NCBI RefSeq assembly: GCF_023227745.1
Contig: NZ_JALKBX010000004.1
Span: 1 to 64,000, forward strand
Direction of reading: 5' to 3'
Source of the DNA: Natroniella acetigena
Lineage (GTDB): Bacteria > Bacillota > Halanaerobiia > Halobacteroidales > Halobacteroidaceae
Length of the DNA: 64,000 nt
Positions within the stretch are counted from its first letter, which is position 1, and each line of letters opens with the position of its first letter. Of this stretch, positions 1 through 7,821 are shown in pieces. The notes beneath the pieces were generated by a model. It did not search any database, had not been told where the DNA came from, and saw only the letters and a program-made list of their open reading frames with translations. A program made the translations under genes and the position numbers.

Positions 1-20
1 ATTGTAAATTGTACACTAAG

Positions 21-91
21 ACGGGAGTGCAGAGAAACTTAGTTATCTGCGAAGTACTGTAGTGATAGGCTTAAATTTAGCTGAGAGTACT
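21..91 (+). promoter_or_regulatory. conserved 71-nt leader element, copy 1
   Basis: This stretch in the 5' leader of the ABC exporter matches 27803-27873, upstream of cobD, at 61 of 71 positions with no gap (aligned by eye). Segments 26-30 (AGTGC) and 87-91 (GTACT) can pair to close the element, and GCAGA (29-33) can pair with TCTGC (46-50). The class is not recognised. It could be a riboswitch-like RNA or the retained edge of a dispersed repeat, because both copies follow a fragment of the ATTGTAAATTGTACA-type repeat. Confidence 0.5.
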
Positions 92-116
92 ATAGAAGAA
101 AAGGGAGGTGATGACC

Positions 117-1910
117 ATGGTCGGCAGATTCAGAAGAATGCTGTCAGATAGGGAAGATGAATTCAGTTTATCAAAGTTGAGTAGGCAGCATTTTAAATTC
201 ATATGCAGTTATTTAAAGCCACATTTATCTAAATTAATATGGGCTACTCTGGCTATGCTAACAGTTACCATAACTACTCTAGCTGGGCCCTATCTTACTA
301 AAGTTGCAGTTGATGATTATATCTTAAAAGGTGATCTTCAGGGATTGAATCTGATATTATTAATTATGTTAGGCACTTATGGGGTTTTTTGGTTTTCATC
401 TTACTGGCAAAGATATCTGTCCAACTGGGTAGGGCAGGAAGTGGTCAGCAGTATTAGAGAAGATCTGTATCAGCATATTCATACTCTTTCTTTAGACTTT
501 TTCCATAAACAGCCGACTGGTGATATTATTTCAAGATTGACCAATGATGTAGATGCACTTTCGGAAATTATAACCAATGGATTTATACGCTTTCTCAATG
601 ATTTACTGACCTTAGTAGGAATAGTGATCATTATGTTAAGGCTCAATTTCAATTTAGCACTAATCACTTTTACTAGTATACCGTTGATTTTAATAATTGT
701 TAATTATCTAGGTAAGAAGATGAGAGTAGCTTATCGAGAAGTACAAGAAAAGTTGGCCCAACTTAATTCTGATGTTGAAGAGAATATTTCGGGGATTAGA
801 GTAGTGCAAGCTTTAAATAGAGAAAGGGTCAATGCAGGTAAATTTAATCGTTTAAGTTGGAAAAGTCTAAAGGCTAATCTTAAAGCTGTTTCTGTCTTTG
901 CACTTTTATTTCCAGCTATGACCTTTAGTAGAGTACTAGGTGAAGCTTTAGTACTCTGGTATGGTGGTTGGAATGTAATTAATGGAGGATTAACTTTAGG
1001 AGTATTAGTGGCCTTTCTTGGGTATGTCCGCCGCTTCTTCTTTCCACTGGCTGATTTAAGTCAGGTTTATAATACATATCAATCGGCTGGAGCAGCTTTA
1101 GACAGAATTTATGAATACTTATCTATTCCATCAGATATTAATGATTCTAATGAAGCTTTAATTCAATCGAACAACTTCAAGGGTGGTTTCAGCTTTGAAG
1201 AAGTAAACTTTGCTTATGAGGATACACCTATTATAAAAAACTTTAACTTACAGGTAACACCAGGTGAAGTTTTTGCATTAGTAGGGCCAACTGGTGCGGG
1301 AAAATCAACTTTAGTTAATTTATTAACTAGATTATATGGGGTAGATCAAGGTAAAGTTGCCATTGATGGTATGAATATAAATCAAATTCCAATCAAAAAG
1401 TTACGCCAGATGATCAGTGTTGTAACTCAGGATGTCTTCTTATTCAATACTTCGATCATAGAAAATATTCGTTATGCAGTCCCTACAGCTACAGATAAAG
1501 AGGTTAAAGAAGTAGCTAAATTGATAAATGCCCATGAATTTATTAATAAACTACCTAATGGTTATCAAACTCAGGTTGGAGAAGAAGGAGTTAAGTTATC
1601 TGGGGGACAGAAGCAGCTTATTTCCTTTGCCCGAGCTCTATTGGCTGACCCTCTAATTTTAATCTTAGATGAAGCAACTTCCAGTGTAGATGCTTATAGT
1701 GAACTCTTAATTCAACAGGCACTAGAGACTTTACTTGCAGATAGAACAGCATTAATTATTGCCCATCGTTTTTCAACTTTAAAGCAGGCAAATAGAATAG
1801 GAGTTTTGCAGAATGGAGAGTTAATAGATGTTGGTACTCATAATGAGTTATTGAGGGATAATTCATTGTACTGTAAATTATTTAAAAAACAGAGTAATGA
1901 AGTAATTTAA
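117..1910 (+). CDS. ABC exporter half-transporter (MsbA/YheH-like)
   Basis: A fused permease-ATPase half-transporter of 597 aa that would export lipid, drug or peptide at the cytoplasmic membrane after dimerising. The N-terminal half is a six-helix type IV ABC membrane domain; an EAA-like coupling region lies near residues 200-240. The C-terminal half carries Walker A GPTGAGKST (about residue 390), signature LSGGQ, Walker B LILILDEATSS and an AHR H-loop. ATG 117 is preferred because the GGGAGGTG Shine-Dalgarno ends 7 nt upstream; GTG 108 and ATG 111 overlap it. Such genes often come in pairs and a partner may lie left of the window. The substrate cannot be read from sequence. The 71-nt element in its leader suggests shared control with cobD. 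Confidence 0.9.
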   Translation: MVGRFRRMLSDREDEFSLSKLSRQHFKFICSYLKPHLSKLIWATLAMLTVTITTLAGPYLTKVAVDDYILKGDLQGLNLILLIMLGTYGVFWFSSYWQRYLSNWVGQEVVSSIREDLYQHIHTLSLDFFHKQPTGDIISRLTNDVDALSEIITNGFIRFLNDLLTLVGIVIIMLRLNFNLALITFTSIPLILIIVNYLGKKMRVAYREVQEKLAQLNSDVEENISGIRVVQALNRERVNAGKFNRLSWKSLKANLKAVSVFALLFPAMTFSRVLGEALVLWYGGWNVINGGLTLGVLVAFLGYVRRFFFPLADLSQVYNTYQSAGAALDRIYEYLSIPSDINDSNEALIQSNNFKGGFSFEEVNFAYEDTPIIKNFNLQVTPGEVFALVGPTGAGKSTLVNLLTRLYGVDQGKVAIDGMNINQIPIKKLRQMISVVTQDVFLFNTSIIENIRYAVPTATDKEVKEVAKLINAHEFINKLPNGYQTQVGEEGVKLSGGQKQLISFARALLADPLILILDEATSSVDAYSELLIQQALETLLADRTALIIAHRFSTLKQANRIGVLQNGELIDVGTHNELLRDNSLYCKLFKKQSNEVI

Positions 1911-2041
1911 ATATAAAGTATAACTAGTAAATTAAGGTTAAAATAAATAAAATTTAAAGAAGAGATTTAATTATTTTACATAATATATTAAATGTAGTAT
2001 AAAATCAGCATATGTTAAATTAAAACTAAATATAGTAAATA

Positions 2042-2383
2042 ATTAGGTGCCTTTAGCTTAATGTCAAAGGAGAATAGGGAATTAGATGTAAATCCTGAAC
2101 AGGCCCGCTACTGTAACTAGCAAAAGAGCAATGAACAATGAACAATGAACAATGAACAATGAACAATGAAAGTTCAAAAAATCATTAATTTTTAATTACT
2201 AATAAGACTTAATAAAACTTAATAAAACTTAATAAAACTATTTGGATATTTCAATATTTAGGGAAGGTGAAGTCTATAAGCTAGAAGCCAGGAGATCTGC
2301 CTAATTATTGACTAGGTTGTTGAATATTTAATCTAGATGATTATTGAGCTCAACAATCTAGAACCTACTAGATCTTCGATGGT
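2042..2383 (+). ncRNA. cobalamin riboswitch 1, decayed
   Basis: The aptamer core is recognisable: GAATAGGGAA, a GCCCGCTACTGTAA B12-box-like block, GGGAAGGTGAAG and CCAGGAGATCTGCC. Compared with the two intact copies downstream it has lost conserved pairs: the GGTGAGAATCC-type segment reads GATGTAAATCC, GCCCGCCACTG reads GCCCGCTACTG, and the GGAGACC core reads GGAGATC. The variable arm contains six perfect CAATGAA units (2129-2170) and three ACTTAATAAA units (2207-2236). No terminator follows; the aptamer runs straight into a truncated coding remnant. It is probably non-functional. Confidence 0.85.
2129..2170 (+). repeat. 6 x 7-nt tandem repeat in the riboswitch arm
   Basis: Six perfect copies of CAATGAA sit inside the variable arm of cobalamin riboswitch 1. 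A second microsatellite (three ACTTAATAAA units, 2207-2236) follows in the same arm. Copy number could change by slippage. Confidence 0.95.
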
Positions 2384-3322
2384 GATGATGTTGAAAATGT
2401 AGAATTAAAAGGGGATAATCAAGTTTTAATTACTGTTGCTGAACCTAATGCAGCCTTTCTTTATAATCTAGGAAGAACTCGGATTATTCTTAAATATATT
2501 TGGGAAGATGTAGATAACCCCGAAAAGTTTCTTAAAGAAGAGGCAGTTGTAGGAACTGGACCATACCGCTTAGCGGATTATGGTTAAGAGCATGGTACTT
2601 ATCGTTTTGAAACTTTTGAGGACTTCTGGGGGCCAAGGCAGAATGTGAAAGCTATAGAATTTGTACCTGTTAGTGAAAGTATTTTGCCTTCTGATCATGC
2701 GATGTATAATCCTGAGGTTAAGGATTATGATTGTGATGTAGATAAAGCAGAGGAATTACTGGTGGACTTAGGTTATGATCAGGTTAATGAGGACGGAATT
2801 CGCTATAATGAAGCTGGTAAAGAGTTAGTCTTTACAATATTTATAAGGGGTTGCACAGTCAGAATAGCAGAGATACTGAAGGAACAGTTAGCTGAAGCAG
2901 GCATTGGCCTAGAAGTTCAGAGTGCAGAAAGTCAGACGCATGATGGTCGGCTTAGAAATAATGAATACGAGTTAGCTATTCATAGTGGAGGTGGCTGGGG
3001 AGGTGACCCAGATTATTTAAGAGGAAGATTTATGACTCCAGCTGATGATGAGGAATATGTTGACACACAGAGTTTAGGTTATGAAAATCAAGAGCTGAAT
3101 CAATTATTGGAAGAGCAAAGGTTAGAACTTGATGAAGAAATGCGTCAAGAAATAATCTTTGAAATTCAGGAAATATTGGCTGAAGATGTACCAGAAATAC
3201 CACTCTATCATCCAGCCGGCTATACAGCTTATAGACCAGATAAGTATGATGGCTGGATGTTTATGTTCGCTCATCATTCTTTAACTCATCTTAAACTTTC
3301 TTATCTGGAAAGGGGAGGATAA
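2384..3322 (+). pseudogene. decayed peptide/nickel-type ABC substrate-binding protein
   Basis: Reading from about 2384 gives a solute-binding protein of the SBP_bac_5 (DppA/NikA) family lacking its start, signal peptide and N-terminal half. The frame passes GTGPYRLADY, hits an in-frame TAA at 2584-2586 (probably a CAA codon once), and continues EHGTYRFETFEDFWG. After FVPVSE the sequence jumps to ILPSDHAMYNP, motifs normally separated by well over 100 residues, so an internal deletion is likely. From 2645 the frame is open to 3322. Substrates of the family are peptides, nickel or other metal complexes. Its position behind a cobalamin riboswitch suggests it once served cobalt or corrinoid uptake; that is an inference. 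Confidence 0.85.
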
Positions 3323-3426
3323 AGAACGTTTCAGTCAATTATGGGAGGAGGTTGTTTTTGATTTAATCAAACAGCCAGCAGATAAATTCTTTGAAATTAA
3401 AGAGGTTAACGCTAATCTACCTTAGC
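3307..3426 (+). pseudogene. short coding remnant, unidentified
   Basis: A +1-shifted frame overlapping the end of the binding-protein remnant reads IWKGEDKERFSQLWEEVVFD and continues to a TAG at 3424-3426. The composition is protein-like but there is no start codon, so it looks like the C-terminal tail of a deleted gene. The family is not recognised. Confidence 0.35.
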
Positions 3427-3471
3427 ATGTACTAAGGTTTGCAGATATTTTCTGTGTGTCAGCTTAAAGAT

Positions 3472-4464
3472 TTATTCTGTACTGAGTCTCCAACTTAAAA
3501 AGGCAGTATTGATTCCTGAGATAAGTAATGGGAAAAGGTATGTAACTAATCTAGTTAAGAGTACTATAGCGAGTCCGTTAGTAGCTGAAATTCCATTTAA
3601 AGTCAAGATTAAAACCATTGTTGCCTCATAGGAACCTAGTCCTCCTGGTGAAAGTGGAATCATACTTACACTATAAGCACTATAGGTTGCTATAGCAATT
3701 AGGGTAAAGGTAGATTGGACACCTAACATAGAGATAATATAATAAACATGGATTGGATAAATAAACCATACAACTGCTGATAAGAAATAGAGTTTAATTA
3801 ATTCTTGGTTACTGATCAGATTATTTGTTTCTTCGATTGCATTACTGAAAAATGCTATTGATTTATTGACTAGAGATAATTTGAGGAACTTATTGATTAG
3901 AGAAGGCTTTGAAGAATTATTACAAGATAACTCTTTTAAAGAGTTATTATTACTAACTTTAGAATATAAAAGAAAAATGATTATAAAAGTAGTAGATAAA
4001 GCTAAGAAAGATAGATAAACAGCTGGAGGTAATTTAAAAGTAAAGATTGATGCCCCTAAAAAAACACTACAAATAACTAAAAAGGGTAAAAAAGATGCGA
4101 ACTTATTGATCAGTAATAGAGAGGTCGATTTTTCATAATTAATTTTAAATAGTCGATTAAGTAGGTATAACTTGGTTGCTTCGCCCCCAACTTTAACAGA
4201 TGGTGTAATATTTTCAGTAAATTTTGCTGCTAAATGAATACTCATTACTTTCTTGAAGGAAAGGGGTTTTTGAAATTTAGATATTAAGATATACCATTGA
4301 TAAGAAGTTATTGTCAAACTTATTAATTGAAGAATACATAAACTAAAAATTACAAAATAGTTAGTATGGCGTAACACTTCTGCTGTACTTTCCCAATCAA
4401 TAATGAAGAATGATGCTAAAAGGATAGCTATTAAGATTAAAAATGGGATGATCTTTTTGAACAT
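3472..4464 (-). CDS. YbhN/UPF0104-type integral membrane protein
   Basis: A 330-aa polytopic membrane protein with about eight hydrophobic helices, of the lysylphosphatidylglycerol synthase transmembrane-region (flippase-like) family. Conserved features visible are KVGGEATKLYLLNR in the first half and the PLSPGGLGSYEATMVLIL segment near residue 275, which are characteristic of the family. No catalytic aminoacyl-transfer domain is attached. The start ATG at 4464 follows a GAGGAGG Shine-Dalgarno. It is the only sizeable intact gene on the minus strand and diverges from pssA. The exact substrate is unknown; members handle lipids or lipid-linked compounds. Confidence 0.8.
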   Translation of the reverse strand: MFKKIIPFLILIAILLASFFIIDWESTAEVLRHTNYFVIFSLCILQLISLTITSYQWYILISKFQKPLSFKKVMSIHLAAKFTENITPSVKVGGEATKLYLLNRLFKINYEKSTSLLLINKFASFLPFLVICSVFLGASIFTFKLPPAVYLSFLALSTTFIIIFLLYSKVSNNNSLKELSCNNSSKPSLINKFLKLSLVNKSIAFFSNAIEETNNLISNQELIKLYFLSAVVWFIYPIHVYYIISMLGVQSTFTLIAIATYSAYSVSMIPLSPGGLGSYEATMVLILTLNGISATNGLAIVLLTRLVTYLFPLLISGINTAFLSWRLSTE

Positions 4465-4581
4465 GGTTACAAGCCTCCTCTAAACTAAGCAGCATAATTT
4501 AAATAACTACATTAATTATATTAAGCTATTTTTTGGTTGTCAAGCAAAATATTAATATGTAATGTTGTAGAAAGGAATTTG

Positions 4582-4611
4582 TTGACGAAAGGGAATGTTT
4601 TTTATTATAAT
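4582..4611 (+). promoter_or_regulatory. sigma-A-type promoter of pssA
   Basis: TTGACG (4582-4587), an 18-nt spacer and TATAAT (4606-4611). Transcription would start near 4618, giving a leader of about 145 nt that contains a small upstream ORF. Confidence 0.7.
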
Positions 4612-4691
4612 GGAAATAACAATATGTTTTAATTAATGGTTTTGGGTTAAGGAATTTGTTGAAAAATCAAAGAAAGAAGGGGCTTGATAAT

Positions 4692-4772
4692 ATGATTGAT
4701 TGTAGATTATGGTTAGATATTAATTTCAAGTTAAAGGATGGAGTGGTTGTATCAGGTGAGTTTTATGTTTAA
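4692..4772 (+). CDS. 26-aa upstream ORF overlapping the pssA start
   Basis: ATG 4692 follows an AAGAAGGGGC Shine-Dalgarno and opens a 26-codon frame (MIDCRLWLDINFKLKDGVVV, then SGEFYV) that stops at 4770-4772. The stop overlaps the pssA ATG at 4765, the arrangement expected for translational coupling. No homologue is recognised. It could simply be a chance frame in the leader. Confidence 0.4.
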   Translation: MIDCRLWLDINFKLKDGVVVSGEFYV

Positions 4773-5487
4773 GATAGAAAGAAGATTTTTATTTCCTAAT
4801 TTGATAACCAGTTTGAATCTGTTCTTTGGATTTTTGAGTATTTTAATGTCTTTAGAAGGAAACTTTTTAGTGGCTGCTTGGCTTGTATTATTTGCAATAG
4901 TATTTGATGGTTTAGATGGGAAAGTTGCTAGAAAATTAGAAGGTTATAGTCAGTTTGGAAAGGAATTTGATTCATTTTGTGATGCAGTCTCTTTTGGAAT
5001 AGCACCTAGTATTTTAATTTATGCAACGTTGACTACTGAAAGCTATTTTAAGTCAGTAATTATTCCAGTAGCATTTTTATTCATGTTAGCTGGTATTGTC
5101 AGATTGGTCAGATTTAATATTGAGACTGAACTTTCTGCAACCAAGGGAGACTTTATCGGGATGCCGATCCCGGCTGCAGCTGGATTATTGGCCTCTTATT
5201 ATATCTTTACAAATGCAGTTTGGGGCCAATTTTTAGGTCTGGGTTTATTTCTAGGAATGGCTGTTCTTGTATCCATTTTAATGGTAAGTAATCTACCACA
5301 TCAAAACATCTCAAATTTACTGGCTGCAATAAATTATAAATATCTTATTATTATTTTAGTAGTATTATTATTAGCTGCAGAGTATTTAGTTTTTCCATTA
5401 TTTATTGTCTATATTTTAATTAATCGGCTACAGGATCTTAAATCTAATGTTGAAGAGTATGTAAGTTTTATTAATCAGGGCAAATAA
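4765..5487 (+). CDS. pssA: CDP-diacylglycerol-serine O-phosphatidyltransferase
   Basis: Makes phosphatidylserine from CDP-diacylglycerol and L-serine at the membrane, the first step to phosphatidylethanolamine. The CDP-alcohol phosphatidyltransferase motif is present (DGLDGKVAR followed by G and two Asp, in FGKEFDSFCD), within about eight hydrophobic segments. ATG 4765 (MFKIERRFLFPN) is preferred over ATG 4738 because AGGTGAG lies just upstream and the family begins this way; length 240 aa. No psd gene follows in this window. A 26-aa upstream frame overlaps its start. Confidence 0.9.
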   Translation: MFKIERRFLFPNLITSLNLFFGFLSILMSLEGNFLVAAWLVLFAIVFDGLDGKVARKLEGYSQFGKEFDSFCDAVSFGIAPSILIYATLTTESYFKSVIIPVAFLFMLAGIVRLVRFNIETELSATKGDFIGMPIPAAAGLLASYYIFTNAVWGQFLGLGLFLGMAVLVSILMVSNLPHQNISNLLAAINYKYLIIILVVLLLAAEYLVFPLFIVYILINRLQDLKSNVEEYVSFINQGK

Positions 5488-5502
5488 AGCTGTGAACCTC
5501 AC

Positions 5503-5547
5503 CACCTAAATCAAAGATTTAGATGGAGTTTTCTTTGGGTTTTTTTA
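5503..5547 (+). terminator. probable pssA terminator
   Basis: The stem CTAAATC/GATTTAG at 5506-5522 is followed, after a gap, by a T-rich run ending TTTTTTT at 5541-5547. The hairpin is weak and the T run distant. Confidence 0.45.
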
Positions 5548-5575
5548 TAAATTAATGAATTTTTAATTGTTTGGC

Positions 5576-5604
5576 TTGACTGACAGTCCTAGTTAGTGTA
5601 TAAT
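5576..5604 (+). promoter_or_regulatory. promoter upstream of cobalamin riboswitch 2
   Basis: TTGACT (5576-5581), a 17-nt spacer and TATAAT (5599-5604), directly upstream of the aptamer. Confidence 0.75.
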
Positions 5605-5630
5605 ATTAACAAATTGAATTAAATTTACAT

Positions 5631-5960
5631 TTTAGGTTCAACAAGTTTATTGTTGATTAAAAGGGAATCAGGTGAGAATCCTGAACGGGCCCGCCACTGT
5701 AACTAGCTATAAAAGCAGTGAATAATGAATAATTAATAGTGAATAGTTGAAGTTCAAAATCAAAAACTATTAATTATTGATTGCTAAAAGGACTTAGTAA
5801 GACCACTTGGATTAACTGGTAACTAGTAGCTAGTGATTGGTAATTGGTAACTAATTACTAATCACAGATTACTAATTACTGGCCTCCAGGGAAGGTCAAG
5901 TCTATAAGCTAGAAGTCAGGAGACCTGCCTAATATTGATCCTACTCTGTCTTCGATGGCA
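5631..5960 (+). ncRNA. cobalamin (AdoCbl) riboswitch 2
   Basis: Intact conserved blocks are AAAAGGGAATCAGGTG, AGAATCCTGAACGGGCCCGC, CACTGTAACTAGC, GGGAAGGTCAAG and AGTCAGGAGACCTGCC. Between CACTGTAACTAGC and GGGAAGG the variable arm is expanded to nearly 180 nt by two AT-rich fold-back repeats of the type that also fills gaps in the cobalamin operon. Two terminator hairpins follow. High adenosylcobalamin should shut off expression of the His-rich protein gene at 6283. Confidence 0.93.
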
Positions 5961-5995
5961 AGGAAGGTAGGTAATTAGTTGTATTGGCTAATTAT

Positions 5996-6030
5996 CCTCG
6001 ATCCTTATTTGTTGGATTGAGGTCTTTTAG
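5996..6030 (+). terminator. riboswitch 2 terminator, first
   Basis: CCTCGATCC (5996-6004) pairs with GGATTGAGG (6014-6022), followed by TCTTTTAGGTTTT. The TGGCTAATTATCCTCGATCC stretch resembles the 5' side of the next terminator, so the platform appears duplicated. Confidence 0.8.
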
Positions 6031-6045
6031 GTTTTATATCTAATT

Positions 6046-6082
6046 ATCCCCGATCTTGTTGTTGAGATCGGGGATTTTGTTT
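6046..6082 (+). terminator. riboswitch 2 terminator, second
   Basis: ATCCCCGATCT (6046-6056) pairs with AGATCGGGGAT (6065-6075), followed by TTTTGTTT. It is the stronger of the tandem pair. Confidence 0.85.
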
Positions 6083-6115
6083 GGATTAATAAAATTATAG
6101 TAAGTCCCTCCTATT

Positions 6116-6170
6116 TTCAATCTTTAGCTAAAGCAGAATTTTTAGTTAAAGATTGAAAAAGGTTTTTTAT
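6116..6170 (+). terminator. third hairpin before the His-rich gene
   Basis: TTTTCAATCTTTAGCTAA pairs with the complementary TTTAGTTAAAGATTGAAAA arm and is followed by GGTTTTTTATT. Either another terminator/attenuator or a processed spacer hairpin. Confidence 0.55.
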
Positions 6171-6200
6171 TAAATTACATTAATTGGTAAAGTGGTTGCG

Positions 6201-6236
6201 TAATCTTACACTATTATTATTTTAATAATAGGATTA
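6201..6236 (+). promoter_or_regulatory. nested inverted repeat upstream of the His-rich gene
   Basis: The inner stem CTATTATT (6211-6218)/AATAATAG (6224-6231) is flanked by TAATC/GATTA. It could be an operator or an RNA hairpin. No known box is matched. Confidence 0.3.
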
Positions 6237-6282
6237 TGTTGCCATAATTAAATAAAGATAATATACGAGGAGGAATATGTAA

Positions 6283-6771
6283 ATGATTAAAGGACAAACT
6301 AAAAAGTTGATGTTGGTAGTCTTATTGACAGTGTTATGTGTAAGTGTTGGAGGTGGTCAAGTTTTTGCTCACGGCCATCACATGGAGATTGCTGAGTTTG
6401 AAGTGATTGATCGCAGCGCTGATGATGTAACGGCATATGTACATCATGATCATTGGCATGGTGAACTTCCAAATGTGCCAGTTAATGAGGATATTTCACT
6501 TGGTGCCTATATTGAGGACGAGCATGGAGATGAGATAGAGCTTGGTTCTGAGTATGAATTAAGGGCTCGTCTTGCTGATGGTGCAGCTGAAGGGATAGTA
6601 GAATTTCATTCTCACGGAGATCATGTCCATGTTGTTGGTGAGTCAGAAGGCGAGACTGATATAGTATTTGAATTGTGGCATGGGGATCATGTTGACTATG
6701 AAACACCTGAAATTACTGTTCAGGTTGGTGACGACGAGCGTGGCTTCTTTAGTAGAATTTTTAATTTTTAA
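6283..6771 (+). CDS. secreted His-rich metal-binding protein (HDHWHG domain)
   Basis: A 162-aa protein with a signal peptide (residues 1-29, cleavage after VFA) whose mature N-terminus is HGHH. His clusters are HHDHWHG (54-60), FHSHGDHVHV (108-117) and LWHGDHVDYE (131-140); an acidic background completes a likely metal-binding domain. The same domain is inserted in the ZnuA-like lipoprotein encoded at 41521 (residues about 141-258): shared blocks include DHWHG, ISLGA, SHGDH-H, GES-GE and LWH--H-D-E-PE-TV. The gene follows a cobalamin riboswitch and precedes a riboswitch-linked cobalt importer, so a role as an extracytoplasmic cobalt (or zinc) buffer or chaperone is inferred. The start has a strong GAGGAGG. 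No named family is recognised with certainty. Confidence 0.75.
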   Translation: MIKGQTKKLMLVVLLTVLCVSVGGGQVFAHGHHMEIAEFEVIDRSADDVTAYVHHDHWHGELPNVPVNEDISLGAYIEDEHGDEIELGSEYELRARLADGAAEGIVEFHSHGDHVHVVGESEGETDIVFELWHGDHVDYETPEITVQVGDDERGFFSRIFNF

Positions 6772-6805
6772 TTAAGAATTATAAGTTTTATTATGATAAT
6801 TTAAA

Positions 6806-6845
6806 TATCCCGATCTTCGATTATGGAGATTGGGATGTTATATTT
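6806..6845 (+). terminator. terminator after the His-rich gene
   Basis: ATCCCGATCT pairs with AGATTGGGAT, followed by GTTATATTTT. Confidence 0.7.
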
Positions 6846-6976
6846 TCAAAGTAGTCTTATGAATTGAATCAAAAGTAAAAAAAATGCTTTTTTTGTTTTA
6901 ACAAGCAGGATAAAATTGCTTACTGTTGAATAATTAAGGTAGATTAAGATTTTAAAAGTGAATATTTTTATTTTAG

Positions 6977-7330
6977 TAATTAGGTGTCTTCAGTAGCTGT
7001 TAACAGCTACTGAAGAAGAATAGGGAATCAGGTGAGAATCCTGAGCGGGCCCGCCACTGTAACTAGCTATAAAAGCAGTGAATATTTAATACTGAATATT
7101 GAATAATTAAAATTCAAAATCAGAAAACATATTCATTGTTAAAAGGACTTAATAATACCACTTGGAGGAACTAGTAACTAGTGATTAGTAATTGGTAATT
7201 AGTAAATTAACAACTAACTATTAGTCATAAATCACAAGGCACTATTTGCTAACCCCTAGGGAAGGTGAAGTTCTTATAGCTAGGAGTCAGGAGACCTGCC
7301 TAATTATTGAGCCTACGGATCTTCGATGGT
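6977..7330 (+). ncRNA. cobalamin (AdoCbl) riboswitch 3
   Basis: All core blocks are intact: AATAGGGAATCAGGTG, AGAATCCTGAGCGGGCCCGC, CACTGTAACTAGC, GGGAAGGTGAAG and AGTCAGGAGACCTGCC. As in riboswitch 2, the variable arm carries two fold-back inserts: one of the GAATATTTAATACTGAATATT type inside the AAGCAGTG/CCACTTGG arm, and one of the TAGTAACTAGTGATTAG type between that arm and GGGAAGG. The target is the nikL-cbiM-cbiQ-cbiO transporter, with a terminator at 7367-7400. Confidence 0.93.
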
Positions 7331-7366
7331 AAAGAGGAGTAGGTAATTAGTATAGTGGCTAATTAT

Positions 7367-7400
7367 CCTCAATCTTGCTAAAGAAGATTGAGGGTTTTTA
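7367..7400 (+). terminator. riboswitch 3 expression-platform terminator
   Basis: CCTCAATCTT (7367-7376) pairs with AAGATTGAGG (7384-7393), then GTTTTTATTTT. The upstream GTAGGTAATTAG could alternatively pair with the CTAATTATCC of the terminator 5' side. Confidence 0.85.
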
Positions 7401-7821
7401 TTTTAAGAAAAGAAAGGAGGGATTAATTCAATCCGGAAATAATGGTGATGGATTGAACTGGGTATTATTATGATGAAGTTCTTTTTTATTATTTAGGAAA
7501 TTATGCTTTTCAAAGATTGTGGATAATTTTTATTTTTACTGGTTTGCTTAACCTTAGACTTAGCCTTAGACTATGACCGGAGGTCATTTTGTTCTTGATA
7601 TTTATTACTTTAAAGAAGAGGAAAAATGACTAAGATCTGATTAGAAGTAAGAGCGAAATAAGATTTATTAGAATAAAAATAACTTCTTGATAAAAGAAGG
7701 GATTTTTTCTTACTTGCAGAATAATTTAGTTATGAGAATGGTAGAAGATATTGGGCAAAAAGTTAGAAAAATCATGAAATTGTCAACTGAAAATTTCTTT
7801 AAAAAGGAGAGGTTAATTAAA
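7401..7821 (+). other. 420-nt untranslated gap before nikL
   Basis: Between the riboswitch terminator and the first gene lie a TTCAATCC/GGATTGAA hairpin (about 7427-7456), a copy of dispersed repeat family B (about 7494-7575, GGAAATTATGCTTTTCAAAG through CTTAGCCTTAGACTA) and an ATGACC/GGTCAT hairpin near 7575. No gene is supported here; the frame reaching back to 7687 is extra upstream sequence of nikL. Confidence 0.6.

Noticed and set aside
2129-2170. CRISPR-like array
   Set aside because: Units are 7 nt with no spacers; it is a simple tandem repeat in a riboswitch arm. No CRISPR array or cas gene is seen in the window.
7687-7821. Longer N-terminus for nikL
   Set aside because: The extension has no ribosome site and would bury the clear signal peptide; ATG 7822 is preceded by AAGGAGAGG.
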